Shown here: positions 54,113 to 64,000 of the stretch, one piece after another
Numbering within the stretch: the stretch's first letter is position 1
Layout of the letters: each line of letters begins with the position of its first letter
Origin: Dryocosmus kuriphilus
Lineage: Eukaryota; Arthropoda; Insecta; Hymenoptera; Cynipidae
Assembly: GCA_038277395.1 (NCBI GenBank)
Contig: CM076196.1
Span: 134,242,730-134,306,729 of the forward strand
Direction: 5' to 3'
DNA: 64,000 nucleotides
Notes under the pieces: generated by a model
What the model saw: the letters and a program-made list of their open reading frames with translations, nothing else
The model's database searches: none
What the model was told of the DNA's origin: nothing
Program-made: the position numbers and the translations under genes

Positions 54113-55419
54113 CGAACTGATCGAACGAATCGGTCAAATACTTCAAGCATTTTCTAGAAGGGCGCGATTTCAAAATACTAACGGATCAGAAACCTCTGAT
54201 TTACGCGTTCATGCAGCGATCGGACAAAGCTTCTCCGAGGCAGTCTCGACAGCTGTCATTGATCGCACAGTATACAACTCGTATTGAACACTTGCCGGGC
54301 AAGGATAACGCCGTCGCGGATCCCCTTTCGCGCGTCGAATCTATTCGCTTACCGACAGAAATCAGCCTTGTCGAGCTTGCAGAGCACCAGGAAAGTGACA
54401 AGGAACTAAAAAAACTTCGTGAATCTCCTGATTTCGGTTCTAAAATTAAACGGATTCAGTACGGGCCGACCCATACAACTCTTTACTGCGAGTTGATAGG
54501 AGAAGCTGTGCTGCCTTATATTCCGGAGACTCTACGCAAGCGAGTTTTTGAAATGTTTCACAGTCCAGCACACCCGAGCGCGAGGGTCAACGACCGAGTC
54601 ATTAGACAGCACTACATTTGGCCTTACATGCACCGTGATATTGCACGCTGGTGTAAAAACTGTCTGGACTGCCAGCAATCAAAAATATCCCGTCACGTCA
54701 GAATGGCTCCCGAGAAGTTTGTCGTGCCCGATGCACGTTTCGACCACGTGCATATAGATCTAATTGGATCGTTACCGGTAATTAACGAATACAAATATTG
54801 TTTAACCATGATTAATCGGTTTTCGCGTTGGCCAGAAGCCATTCCGTTGAAAGACATCACAGCTCAGACCGTGGCTAGGGCATTCTATGACAATTGGATT
54901 TCGCGTTTTGGTAGTCCAAAGATTCTGACAACCGACCAAGGTGCACAATTTGAATCGGAATTGTTTACCGCATTACTATCGTTAGTAGGCTGTCAGCGCG
55001 TTCGCACAACTGCGTACCACCCGGCTGCTAACGGTCTCATCGAAAGGTGGCATAGGCCACTTAAAGCCACGATAATGTCTCACACCGATAAAGATTGGAC
55101 TCGGGTTCTTTCGACCGTCCTTCTTGGCCTACGATCGCACGTGCGTCTTGACACAAATGCATCTCCAGCCGAATTTCTATACGGTACGACGTTGAGAATT
55201 CCAGGCGAATTCTTTTCGCCAGAAGACTTTACACCAGAGCCTAACATTTTTCTAAATGAATTTCATGAATGCATGCGGCAGGTTCGTCCAGTTCCAGTGG
55301 CTCGTCATGACAAAAAGCGAGCATTTTTTTTTCAAAGACTTAAACACATGCACTCACGTTCACCTACTTTCTGGTCCGGTAAAAAAATCGCTAGAACGAC
55401 CATATTCCGGTCCATTTAA
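54113..55419 (+). pseudogene. gypsy C RNase H tail and integrase
   Basis: From about 54153 the true frame gives DFKILTDQKPLIYAF of RNase H. Integrase follows with the HHCC finger (HSPAHPSARVNDRVIRQHY ... CLDCQQSK), VHIDLIGSLPV and TTDQGAQFES with Asp, and TTAYHPAANGLIERWH with Glu, so the DDE residues are intact. An eight-T run at about 55324-55332 shifts the frame into 55256-55633. Confidence 0.85.
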
Positions 55420-55633
55420 AGTGCTTCAGCGCATTTCAGATCAGGTTTATTCGATCGACGTCGGTGGACAATCGCGAAACTTTGGCGTTGAATTACTTAA
55501 GCCTGCCTATTTTGTACCAGAAGGCCTTGGCAGTCTTCCTGTCAATGTTACTTCAACTAACGGGCAAACTCCTGTTCAACGACAAGCGCTTAAAACTTAC
55601 TCTCGTAAAAAGGTTACTTTTCAGCCTGCGTAA
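55320..55633 (+). pseudogene. gypsy C integrase C-terminus
   Basis: FKDLNTCTHVHLLSGPVKKSLERPY and SGPFKVLQRISDQVYSIDV (GPF of the GPY/F motif), ending in a basic tail. One base out of frame from the integrase core. Confidence 0.8.
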
Positions 55634-55910
55634 GGGAATCAATTACCATAAATTGTATGCGAAATTCTGCGATATCAGTATAAGATTTCGCGCCGAACGC
55701 CTTATCAAACAAAGGATTTTTGTTGTTGCGTTTAGATCGACAGAGAATTATTCCTAAGATATTTACAATGTATGTCGAACGCCTTAATGAAAAACTGTAT
55801 TTTCTTTTGCTTAGACCGACAGAGACATATCGTATTTTTTTAAAGATTTATAACGTATTACTTACGCCTGTATATTCATCTTAAGACATAAGTTTCTCCG
55901 GGGGGAGTAC
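55634..55910 (+). other. gypsy C 3' region and PPT
   Basis: A non-coding stretch with two similar CGCCTTAT/CGCCTTAA-centred segments, ending in CTCCGGGGGGAGTAC (55896-55910), the PPT, directly before the LTR. Confidence 0.65.
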
Positions 55911-56234
55911 TGTGGGGAGTTACAGTACCTAACCTAAGCTTACGCAGCGAATGCTCAGCGCAGCAGAGCTGGATAAGAACGAGCCGCGCTCATACCGATC
56001 ATGCGACTCTATGTACGTACCGTAACGGGCAGCGGCCCGCAGTGCAAATTGGTAGTTCCTCGCAGCAGCACGAAGGCGCCGAATCATGTACGCGCAATGT
56101 ACAGACTCTCTATTTAATAAACGTATCTCATTTGTATTAATAGTGGCTAATAATTCATTACTACGTGGTTCTAACTAAGCAGCAGTGGGGCTGCAATAAT
56201 AAGCTTGTATTAAAACATACAATCAACCCCTACA
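55911..56234 (+). repeat. 3' LTR of gypsy C
   Basis: Same 324-bp length as the 5' LTR, with about ten substitutions and no indels. Confidence 0.9.
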
Positions 56235-56286
56235 CCGCGACGCGTCCTGACGCCATCTGGGACAAGCTTGCGGGTAAAACATCCTC

Positions 56287-56440
56287 AGATCCACCAGTAG
56301 TTTTTTCACCATTACGAATTGGATTTCCAATACTTAACAAAACCACTTTTTCATAAAAAGTTTTATAAACTTTAATAAATTCATAAACCTTTAAAATTTA
56401 ATAATTTTAGGTCTAAACTATTGACTATTTCCTCCCTAGC
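56287..56440 (+). repeat. Repeat X, copy A, right part
   Basis: Matches 58920-59065 of copy B, including CCA(C/T)CAGTAGTTTTTTCAC. Confidence 0.75.
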
Positions 56441-58589
56441 TTTCTCTCTTAACCAAAAACAAGTTTAAAAAAAAGTGTCGTATGAGAAAAAGTCAAATTT
56501 ATTGTTGACCTTCATTTTTGTAAGGAAAAAAAGAACGTGGTAGAAAAAAACTGTAGCAGACAACATTTTTTAAATGGATAATTGACAGTTCAAAATCGAC
56601 AAAAAAGGTGGAATTGTCTTAAAAAACCACTGAATCCTTATATTTCCATAAATAAAAAATTACAGTCATACTTTTTAACCTGATAGTTTTTGAAGGAAGA
56701 AACTTCAGCTTTCTTTTCAAATAAAAAAATAAAATTAATACCTTCTCATTCAGATGAGAATGTAAAAATAAAAAATGTGCTTGCTTCCAAGAAAAACAAA
56801 TCAAATTTGGTTTGCACCTTCATTTGTAAAGGTCAAATATATATATATATATATATATATTTTAGAATGCTTATGATCAGTGGAAAGGTCGTGAAAAACC
56901 TTGACGAAATTGTACTCGAAAACACTTTGCCTAAGTTTGACTCAATAGATCGAACAACTTCGATTTTTTTTTCGTGGAAACACTAGAAAATGAAATGCCC
57001 TAAATCCTTAATTTCTGATCTAAGTCTTACAAATTTTACAAGATTATTAATTTCAATTTATTCGAAAAAATATAATTTTTTATCGAAATCCTTAAACCAA
57101 ATTAAATTTAAGAAAATATAGAAAATTGCAAGGTAAAGTATTATACGGGTGATTGACAAAAAGTTTACCATTTTAAGCCATAGATTTTTTCCACATTTTG
57201 TTTGATTAACAAATTTTTTCTAAAAATATCTCAACAAATTACTTAAATCAAAGTACAATATCGTAAAGCTTCAAAATTTTAGATGATCTCTTTTAGAAAT
57301 TATGAATAAAAAACTACCCAAAATGGCTTGTCAGGCACCTGTCCGAAACTACAAATTTAAAATGAAAAATTCCTAACTAATATCACCCAAATTTTTTAAA
57401 TATTTGAAATTCACAAATATCACGTATATTAAGTTGAAAAAGAAAACAATGAAGAAGAAGGCTTAATATTTTAGAGTTAAAGATTTCAAATATCACTTCA
57501 AAGTCTGTCCCACAAGTTTTTTGTCTGGTCACGCGGCATTGCTATTGTAGAATAAAACTCGAAAAATATTATTCAAACAGTTCATAATGCAGGCTAAAGT
57601 TGTTGATTTTACAACTAAGAAGATTTTTAGTGTAGGTAAAAATTGACTTATCAACGTTCATTACAAATAAAAGTATAATAAATAATGGTCACTATGTTCG
57701 TATAATATTTTTTATTAAATGTCCGGTTCATTACTCTATGAAATGAAAGTATATTTTGATACGCTAAAGTCGGCAACAAGTAAATCGTTTCGGCTTAAAA
57801 TTCATACCTATCACAAATACATTTCTTGATCTCATAGTTTTATATTTTAATACTCTCTACAGGTAGAGTTAGACCTAATTACGTAAAAATATTTTGGGCG
57901 GTTTAAAAAGTTTTTATTTCTCAAAAATCTCATTCTCTAGTATGGTCAACTTTTTGGCAATATATGATACACAGCTTCTAAGAATAGTTTTCTTTTTTGA
58001 GAGGGCGATAAACATTAGATTCTTACATAGATGAACTGAAACTTAGAATCGTTAAAAATTAGTAAAATTTAGCCATTCTGTAGATTACGAAAAAATATTT
58101 AAGATTTTTCCGAAACTTTGCACTCAAAAAAGGTTCAAATCTTATTTCATCAAATGGGTGATTGACAAAAAGCTTGATCATTTTAAGTCCCAGACATTTT
58201 CCATATTTTCTTGATTAGCAAAGTTTTTCTAAAAATATCTCAATAAATTACTTATATCAGAGCACGATTTCGTAAAGTTTCCAAATTTTAGAGGACTTCA
58301 CTTACAAATTAGAAATAAAAAAAGTACCCAAAATGTCTCGTCACGCACCTGTCGCAAACTACTAATTTAAAATGAAAAATTGCTACATCATATTAAAAAA
58401 TTTTGTTTGATATATTGGAGATTCACAATTTAAATAATTACATAATTTGCCTTTGAAAGTTTAAAATAATCCCAAGAATTTGACTGGAGTACGTTTAAAA
58501 TTTCGGAGTTCATTTTCAGATTCCTTGGCTACAAGTCCAATCAGAAATTTTACAGTTTTATGAGCACTTCTAAATATAAGTTGTGCCAT
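56441..58589. other. AT-rich intergenic stretch with a ~210-bp direct repeat
   Basis: 57147-57360 and 58149-58370 are diverged direct copies starting GGGTGATTGACAAAAAG and containing CACCTGTC. A TA microsatellite lies at 56837-56861. No coding frame is credible; the 56690-56986 frame contains the microsatellite. Probably old transposon remains. Confidence 0.55.
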
Positions 58590-59065
58590 TTCAAACACTA
58601 CTTTTAAAATTGTTTAATTTTCAAGAATTTAATTTGATAATTTCCATTTTTAGATTTGTACTTCTGTAATGTGAAGGTATACAATTTCCCATGCTTATTA
58701 CCAGTGAGTCAGTTTTTATTTTTATTGGATTCTTTTGAAAGTCACTTTTAGTTTTCTTTTCGAAATATTTTTTTAATTGAAAGCAGTTTTAATTAAATGC
58801 TTCAAGCTGCGCTTAGATTGAAGTATACCAGATTGCTTGGTTTCAAATTGAAATTTCTGAAAATAGCATAATTTAAAAAACCTATCAAAAAAAGTATTGG
58901 TAAGTATTGGATCCATCAGTAGTTTTTTCACGATTAAAAATTGTATTTTCAATACTTACCAAAACTACTTTTGCATAAAAAGTTTGATAAAATTTAATAA
59001 ATTCGTACAATCTTTAAAATTTAATAATTTTAAGTCCAAACTATTGACTGTTGAAAGTTAAGCTA
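58590..59065 (+). repeat. Repeat X, copy B (uninterrupted)
   Basis: Contains AGTATTGGTAAGTATTGGATCC and, ~60 bp on, inverted CAATACTTACCAAAAC, so the family has a central palindromic pair. Serves as the empty site for the 51019-56286 insertion. Confidence 0.75.
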
Positions 59066-59560
59066 GTTTGAAATTGATCAAATGTTTAGTTTCAGGAGTT
59101 CTGTAATTTGGTTCTTTTTAAAAGTATTATTATTTTAAATAATTTCGGCGTGCTTACAATGAGAAACTTTCTTTAAGTAAAAAAAAATATTTTATGCGTG
59201 ATTTTTTGCAATAATTGGATGTGCTATGCATAACAGATCCATGTTTTGAATAAAATATTTACTATACTTATTTATTATTTATATATATATATATATATTT
59301 ATTTATATTGAATAAAATATTTACTATAAATATTTATTATTTATATATATATTTATTTATATTGAATAAAATATTTACTATAGTACAAAAAAGAATTTCG
59401 AAGACATATTTTTGTTTAAATTTACACTTAGTAAGTACTTTATTATAAATTAATCAGTTCATTATATTCTCTACCAGTGAATAACTCACAAGGGGAAGAC
59501 CAGGTAGTTTGTTTTTGTTTGGATTCATAATTTAAATAAAGAAAGACCATGACCACAAAC
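59066..59560. repeat. AT-rich stretch with tandem TATTGAATAAAATATTTACTATA units
   Basis: About three units at 59248-59383 interleaved with TA microsatellites. The rest shows nothing recognisable. Confidence 0.55.
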
Positions 59561-59586
59561 TAAAATTGTGAAATTCCTAGGACCCA

Positions 59587-60045
59587 AAATTTGACCAGTT
59601 TCGAGAAAAACGGCTTTAAAAAATTCATCGTCCGTCTTATAAGGTTGAAAATTAATTCTCTCATTTTAAATTATGCACAAATTTAAACAAAACGATAGAA
59701 TTAGGAACTTTCATAAAAAATAAATTTCTGTACGAAAAAAGTTGTAAAAAGCGAGTCTTTCAGTGAAAAAAAAAACACTTAAGATGTTTACTTTTGTAAA
59801 ATTGAAGAAAAAATAGGAGAAAAACTGATTATATAAACATTTTACTAAATAAAAAACAACAACAACAAAATTGAAAAAAGTGGAGGTAGCGAGAATCAAG
59901 CCCGCAAACTTCCGACTAGAAACTCAGAGCGTTGCGCTGCCTAAAACTAGACAAGTTCAAAAATACATAGGTATATTTTTCAACCGTGTAACAGTAAGAA
60001 CGAATTTTTTAAAGCCATTTTTCTCGAAACTGGCACCTAATCTCC
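59587..60045. repeat. Imperfect inverted repeat, possible MITE
   Basis: CAGTTTCGAGAAAAACGGCTTTAAAAAATTC (from about 59596) is inverted at about 60003-60035 with few mismatches, and weaker similarity extends both ways. The tRNA-like sequence lies inside. Confidence 0.5.
59881..59948 (-). pseudogene. tRNA-Arg-like pseudogene or SINE head
   Basis: On the minus strand the T-arm GCGGG-CTTGATT-CTCGC pairs over five bases with a seven-base loop. An anticodon-arm-like stem TCTGA/TCGGA precedes it with an eight-base loop, so the anticodon cannot be assigned. The B box is degenerate (GCTTGATTC). It resembles arginine tRNAs in the anticodon and T arms only. Confidence 0.4.
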
Positions 60046-60637
60046 TAACAGATTGTAAAAGTTTTGTCCATTGTAAGAGAAGGCATGAAATCACAAATGT
60101 ACAACTCACCACATTTTTTTTACATCACGGTTTTACATTTCTTTCCAGATGATACTTAAATATGTACACATTTCTATAAAAAACATCTCTGAGTATATAT
60201 ATTATTTTCGTTTCCAGTGCCAATAGAGTTGGTACGGAGTTTTTGAAGTGCGATCGTTTTTGGATAAGCAGAAGGGGAGAGTGGAATGAGTAAGTTGAAA
60301 GTGTGTTGTGTGATAAAGAAAGGGTTGAAAGTTTAGCGTGAGTGAAGGGAGTGTAACAAAAAGTGTGAAAGTGAGTCACAAAAGCGAAAAGGGGATGAGT
60401 GGTGAGGTTGAGGTTAGGTTGTAAGTTTTCTCTCAGCGCGGAGTTGAGCGAAAGGGTGGAAAGGTCAAGGGGCGCGGGGAAAGGGGTAAAAGGGTGGACA
60501 CAGAGAGGGTGTAGGCTCGGTGTCAGGAGGGTGAGTTGTAGGCGGAGGGATAGGGGTGAAAGAAATTAACTGGCAAGGGGAAGTGAGGGGGTAGGCGCAT
60601 AGAGTTGGACAATTATTGGAAGGTAAGGTAGAGCAGA

Positions 60638-61414
60638 ATGTCATTATTACGAAGTCCGGTAGACAGAGGGCAGCAGAAGGCCGAAAGTAGCTCAGACTCA
60701 CGCGGAACGAATGAAAGCCGGAATAGAGGGGATGCAACAGGCGAGATAGATGAGAGCAGGGACGTCAGCGGTGGCCACAGTGGCGAACATGAATTCATGA
60801 CGCCCAGCGGAACAGGAAAAAGAAGGGGGAGGAAGACGAACGTGGAAAGGGTAGAGAGAGACAGGGCGAGCAACGAGGGGTCGAGGACTTTACTAGAGAA
60901 ATGGCAGCAAAGGGGGAGCTCTACCGGCAGCAAGGGGGATATATCGGGGATGGATAAAATGAAAAGAGAAGAGGAGCAAGTATGGGAGAAAGAAAAGGAG
61001 ATTAAAAAATCCAAATGGGAGAAAAATACCCCAGAAAGGGCAAGAGGGGAGGGAGATACTTTTCAGAAAATAGAAGCCTTAATTAATAGTTTCAAGGAGG
61101 AGACATATGAAAAGCTCGAAGAAATGCAGAGAAAGGGGGAAGAGGTTATTAGGGAGGAGGTTAGGAAGGTGAAAGAGAAGTGGGAAGATTGGGATGAACG
61201 AAGAAAAAGAAACATAATAATCAAAAGCATGAAAACAGACAGCGAAACAGGAGAGGGGGAGGTTAACAAGCTGATAAAAGAAATCGGAGCACAAGTAAGG
61301 GTGGAAGAAGTAAAAAGAATAGGAAGGAGGAATAGGACGGAATGTTTGCTGTTAGTAAAACTGGGGAGTGAGAAGGAGAAATATGAAGTGATGGAGAAAA
61401 AAAAAAGGCGCTGA
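60638..61414 (+). pseudogene. LINE copy 2 ORF1, internally deleted
   Basis: 258 codons from ATG 60638, open because the copy 1 TGA is GGA here. The coiled coil is shortened by 82 codons between WDER and KRNIIIK. Ends early at an A-run (EKKKRR) where copy 1 continues (EKKKALKGRR). Confidence 0.75.
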
Positions 61415-62318
61415 AAGGAAGAAGGGAGAGAATAGAGGAAGATATGACGTGGGCGGAGAGGAAGAGAAAATGGTGTCAGGGGTAAGAAAGGAGTTGGTAG
61501 CAGAAAAGGGAAAACGTAAGAATACGGCAGAAAAGGAGGGAATAATGGTGAGAAGAATAAAAATGGGGAAAGTAAAAGTGAACATTGTATGTGTGTATAG
61601 GAGAAGAGGGGAGGAAGAAGGGTGGAATGTGATAAAGAGATGGACAGAACAAAAGGAGGAGGATTTGGTGTTAATAGGAGGGGATCTTAATGCGTGAACT
61701 GGATAACAAGGGAGAGGAAGGTAGGACGAAGAAAAAGAGGTTTATATGAGAAAGTCAAAGCACAAGGAAACGGAGAGAGAGGGAAGAAAGCTATTAGAAC
61801 TGATAGGAGAGGCCGGGTGGTTCATCTGTAATGGCAATACAAGGGGGGATGAAGAGGGCGAGGTGACGTTTGTAGGTAAAGGAGACACTGTAACTGATTA
61901 CATTCTAGCAGAAGAAAGAATCAGGAAGTTAATGGTGAGAATAGAAGTGGGTGATGAGATAGGGTCTGAGCACTTTCCAGTGATAGCGACATTGAGAGGT
62001 AGATGCCTAAAGCGCGGAAAAGGGAACACGGGAGAAGCTGGGGAGATAAAATTAAAAATGGGAAAATGGGGGGAAGGTAAGTTAAGGGAATTTACAGAAA
62101 GAATGGAAAATGAGAATCTTGGAGGTATGGAAGAGGAAGGGATAGATAAGATCATAGAAAATCTTAAAGACGTGATTGTCAAGGTAAGGGATGAGGTGAG
62201 GCCGAGAAACGGAGGAGAGAAATGTAAGAGAGGATGGTGGGATGTGGAGTGCAGAGAGAGCAAAGTAAAGATTAAAGAATGTGTTAGAAAATGGAGGAGG
62301 GGGAAAATAAAGAAATAA
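61415..62318 (+). pseudogene. LINE copy 2 endonuclease remnant
   Basis: Starts inside the endonuclease (MVSGVRKELV) because the 477-bp deletion removed its N-terminus including the catalytic Glu block. GGDLNA is followed by TGA (61697) where copy 1 has TGG, then TVTDYILAE and GSEHFPV. Inactive. Confidence 0.8.
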
Positions 62319-64000
62319 GACTACAACAAGAGGAAAAAAGAACATCAGAAAATGTTAAGCAAAAATAAGCAAAGGGAGAAAGAAAGGTACGTGGAAGAGG
62401 TAGAGAAAGCGGTTAAGGAAGGGAGAGAATGGGAAGTGATTAATAGGGAAAGAGGAAGAAAGAGGGGCATAAATGAGAAATTAAAAATGACAGAGTGGAC
62501 AGAATACTTTAAGGGATTGCTAGGAGGTGTGAGAAATAGGGTGCGGGGAGAAGGGAGGAAGGTAGTTGCGGAGGATGGGGACAGAGGAAATGTGATTAGT
62601 AGGGAGGAGATAAATGGAGCAATCGCAAGATTGAAAGGAAACAAGGCAACAGGAGAGGATGGCATCGAGAACGAAGCACTGAAATATGGTGAGGAAAGGG
62701 TAAGAGAAGAGATGTGGAGGATATGTAATAAGTTATGGAAAGGAGAAGGTTGGCCAGAAGAATGGCGGACAGGGGTGGTAGTACCAAAAATGTGCAAGAC
62801 TATAGAGGGGTTACAATCATGTCAGTGGGTTACAAAGTTTACGCAGAGGTGCTTAGGAAAAGGCTGGAAAGGCAGGTCGAAGAAAGGGGAAGCATACCGC
62901 ACAATCAAACAGGCTTTAGAAAAGGGATGGGGACAGCAGACAACATTTATGTGCTTAACTATTTAATGAACAGGAATTTAGGTCAGAAGAAAGGAAAACT
63001 GGTCGCACTTTTTGCAGATTTGAAAGCGGCGTTTGACTCAGTCAACAGAAGGTTGCTATGGAAGGCCTTAAAAGAGAGAGGAATAGAAGAAAGCCTAGTA
63101 GAAAGGATAAAATAGATATTTATAGAAACTAGGATGAAGGTAAGAATAGGGAAAAAGAAGGGAGAGGAGTTTTGGACGGGAAGAGGTCTAAGGCAGGGAT
63201 GTCCGCTAAGTCTATTACCATTCAGTATTCTACTAGCAGATTTAGAGGAGAAATTGGCAAGGAAAGGAAAAGGGGGAACGAAATTGGAAAATGGCAAGCT
63301 ATATTCGCTAGCATACGCGGACGATATAGTATTAATAGCAGATGATGAAAGAGGGATGAGTCTAATGATGAGAATATTTGAAGAATATGTTAGAGAGAAA
63401 GACTTAATGGTGAATGTGAAGAAAACTAAGATGATGTATTTTGGAAAAAGGAGGTGTAGAATAGAGTATGAATCGAAGATGTATGGCAAAGTAGTAGAAT
63501 TGGTAGAAGAATTTTTTTACCTTGGTACTGGTTCGAAACAAGAGGAAAGAATGAGCTGCAGGTAAGAAAGAGATTGGAGTGTGGAAGTAAGGTAATGGGC
63601 CAAGTGTGGGGCATAGGGAAGAGAAGATTCAAGGATGATTGGAGAATGAGAGTATGGATGTTTGATGTTTTAGTGTGGTCAGTGGTGAGTTATGGAATGG
63701 AAGTTTGTGGATGGAAGGAATATAAAAGAGTGGAAAGCATGCATCAAAGATTTTTGAGATGGGTCATGGGGGTGGGATGGAGCTGCCCAGGTTATATGTT
63801 GAGGGAAGAGATAGGCCGAGCAAAAATGGTAATAAGGCAGCTAAAAAGGGCTTGGAATTTTGAAGAAAAACTAAGGAGGGCAGAAGGAAGTAAAATCGCA
63901 CAAGCGTGTGCAAGGGAGATAGAAGACAAAGAGAGAAGGGGGAGCATGGGTAGGTCGAAATGGGAAGAAGAAAGGTACGCAAGGAGGAGAGAATGGGGTA
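62319..64000 (+). pseudogene. LINE copy 2 reverse transcriptase, partial
   Basis: Same three-frame layout as copy 1: 62352-62966, 62735-63115 and 63134-63565, with LAYADDIVLIAD intact. A further frameshift near 63520 (a T-run where copy 1 reads CTG) precedes the YLG region. Sequence continues to the window end. Confidence 0.8.

Larger units (their letters stand above)
51759..56234 (+). mobile_element. Ty3/gypsy LTR retrotransposon (gypsy C), RT-deleted
   Basis: 324-bp LTRs (51759-52082, 55911-56234) with about ten differences and a CCGC target duplication (51755-51758, 56235-56238). PBS TGGTGACCCCGACG at 52085. Gag, protease, the RNase H tail and integrase are present, but the RT and most of RNase H are deleted, joining protease to RNase H near 54113. 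A sister of gypsy B. Confidence 0.9.
51019..56286. mobile_element. TIR DNA transposon fragment with SAP and THAP exons
   Basis: 36-bp inverted ends GAGGATGTTTTACCCGCAAGC...GGCG (51019-51054 and 56251-56286). Copy B of repeat X provides the empty site. Without gypsy C the element is only about 0.8 kb, a non-autonomous derivative that keeps two first exons. Superfamily not determined; THAP fingers occur in P and Kolobok elements. Confidence 0.7.
60206..64000 (+). mobile_element. APE-type LINE, copy 2, runs off the window
   Basis: About 97-98% like copy 1 from its 5' end. It lacks the mariner, 246 bp of ORF1 (in frame) and 477 bp across the ORF1-ORF2 junction. It shares copy 1's RT frameshift and stop. 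No 3' end visible. Confidence 0.85.

Noticed and set aside
56690..56986. 98-codon frame with an Ile-Tyr repeat
   Set aside because: The repeat is a translated TA microsatellite; no homology seen.

Overview
This window is a eukaryotic, AT-rich transposon nest with no recognisable host gene. Spliced transposase remnants, an APE-type LINE, an RTE LINE, Ty3/gypsy elements, an env-bearing errantivirus and a DD41D mariner together indicate an arthropod, most likely an insect. A hymenopteran is a guess from the repertoire, not something the sequence proves. Nearly every coding frame belongs to a mobile element, and most are broken.

Layout. (1) About 167-13055 is a P-element-like (THAP) DNA transposon with roughly 85-110 bp terminal inverted repeats (TIRs). 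An RTE LINE (2917-10740, minus strand) sits inside its transposase gene, flanked by a perfect 14-bp target duplication. The RTE is itself split by an element with ~0.9-kb inverted arms (3604-7609, MULE-like), and one arm of that carries a 1.2-kb dispersed repeat, here called repeat R. (2) 13056-41873 is a Ty3/gypsy element on the minus strand (gypsy A) with ~1.19-kb LTRs. It is expanded by a foldback element, copies of repeat R, a 5'-truncated errantivirus with an intact env (15229-22865), a 449-bp MITE, and a LINE (28303-37475) flanked by an 18-bp target duplication. That LINE holds a DD41D mariner (29045-33018) whose arms are tandem ~286-bp arrays. (3) 41877-50482 is a second minus-strand gypsy (gypsy B), inserted with target duplication AGCC at the outer edge of gypsy A's LTR. 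A Tc5-like element (45997-49472, target duplication TAA) splits its gag. (4) 51019-56286 is a short TIR element with SAP and THAP first exons. It is split by a plus-strand gypsy (gypsy C, 51759-56234, target duplication CCGC) that has lost its reverse transcriptase. (5) 56287-60205 is AT-rich with low-copy repeats and a tRNA-Arg-like sequence. (6) 60206 to the end is a second, internally deleted copy of the same LINE.

Insertion order follows from the nesting: P element, then RTE, then the MULE-like element, then repeat R; gypsy A, then LINE, then mariner; gypsy A, then gypsy B, then Tc5-like. The most functionally interesting points are a macrodomain-like (OARD1/TARG1-type) module in gypsy A pol between RNase H and integrase; an uninterrupted DD41D transposase; an uninterrupted errantivirus env; tRNA-like Pol III boxes in both TIRs of the Tc5-like element; and a ~41-bp tandem motif shared by the inner arms of two different DNA transposons.
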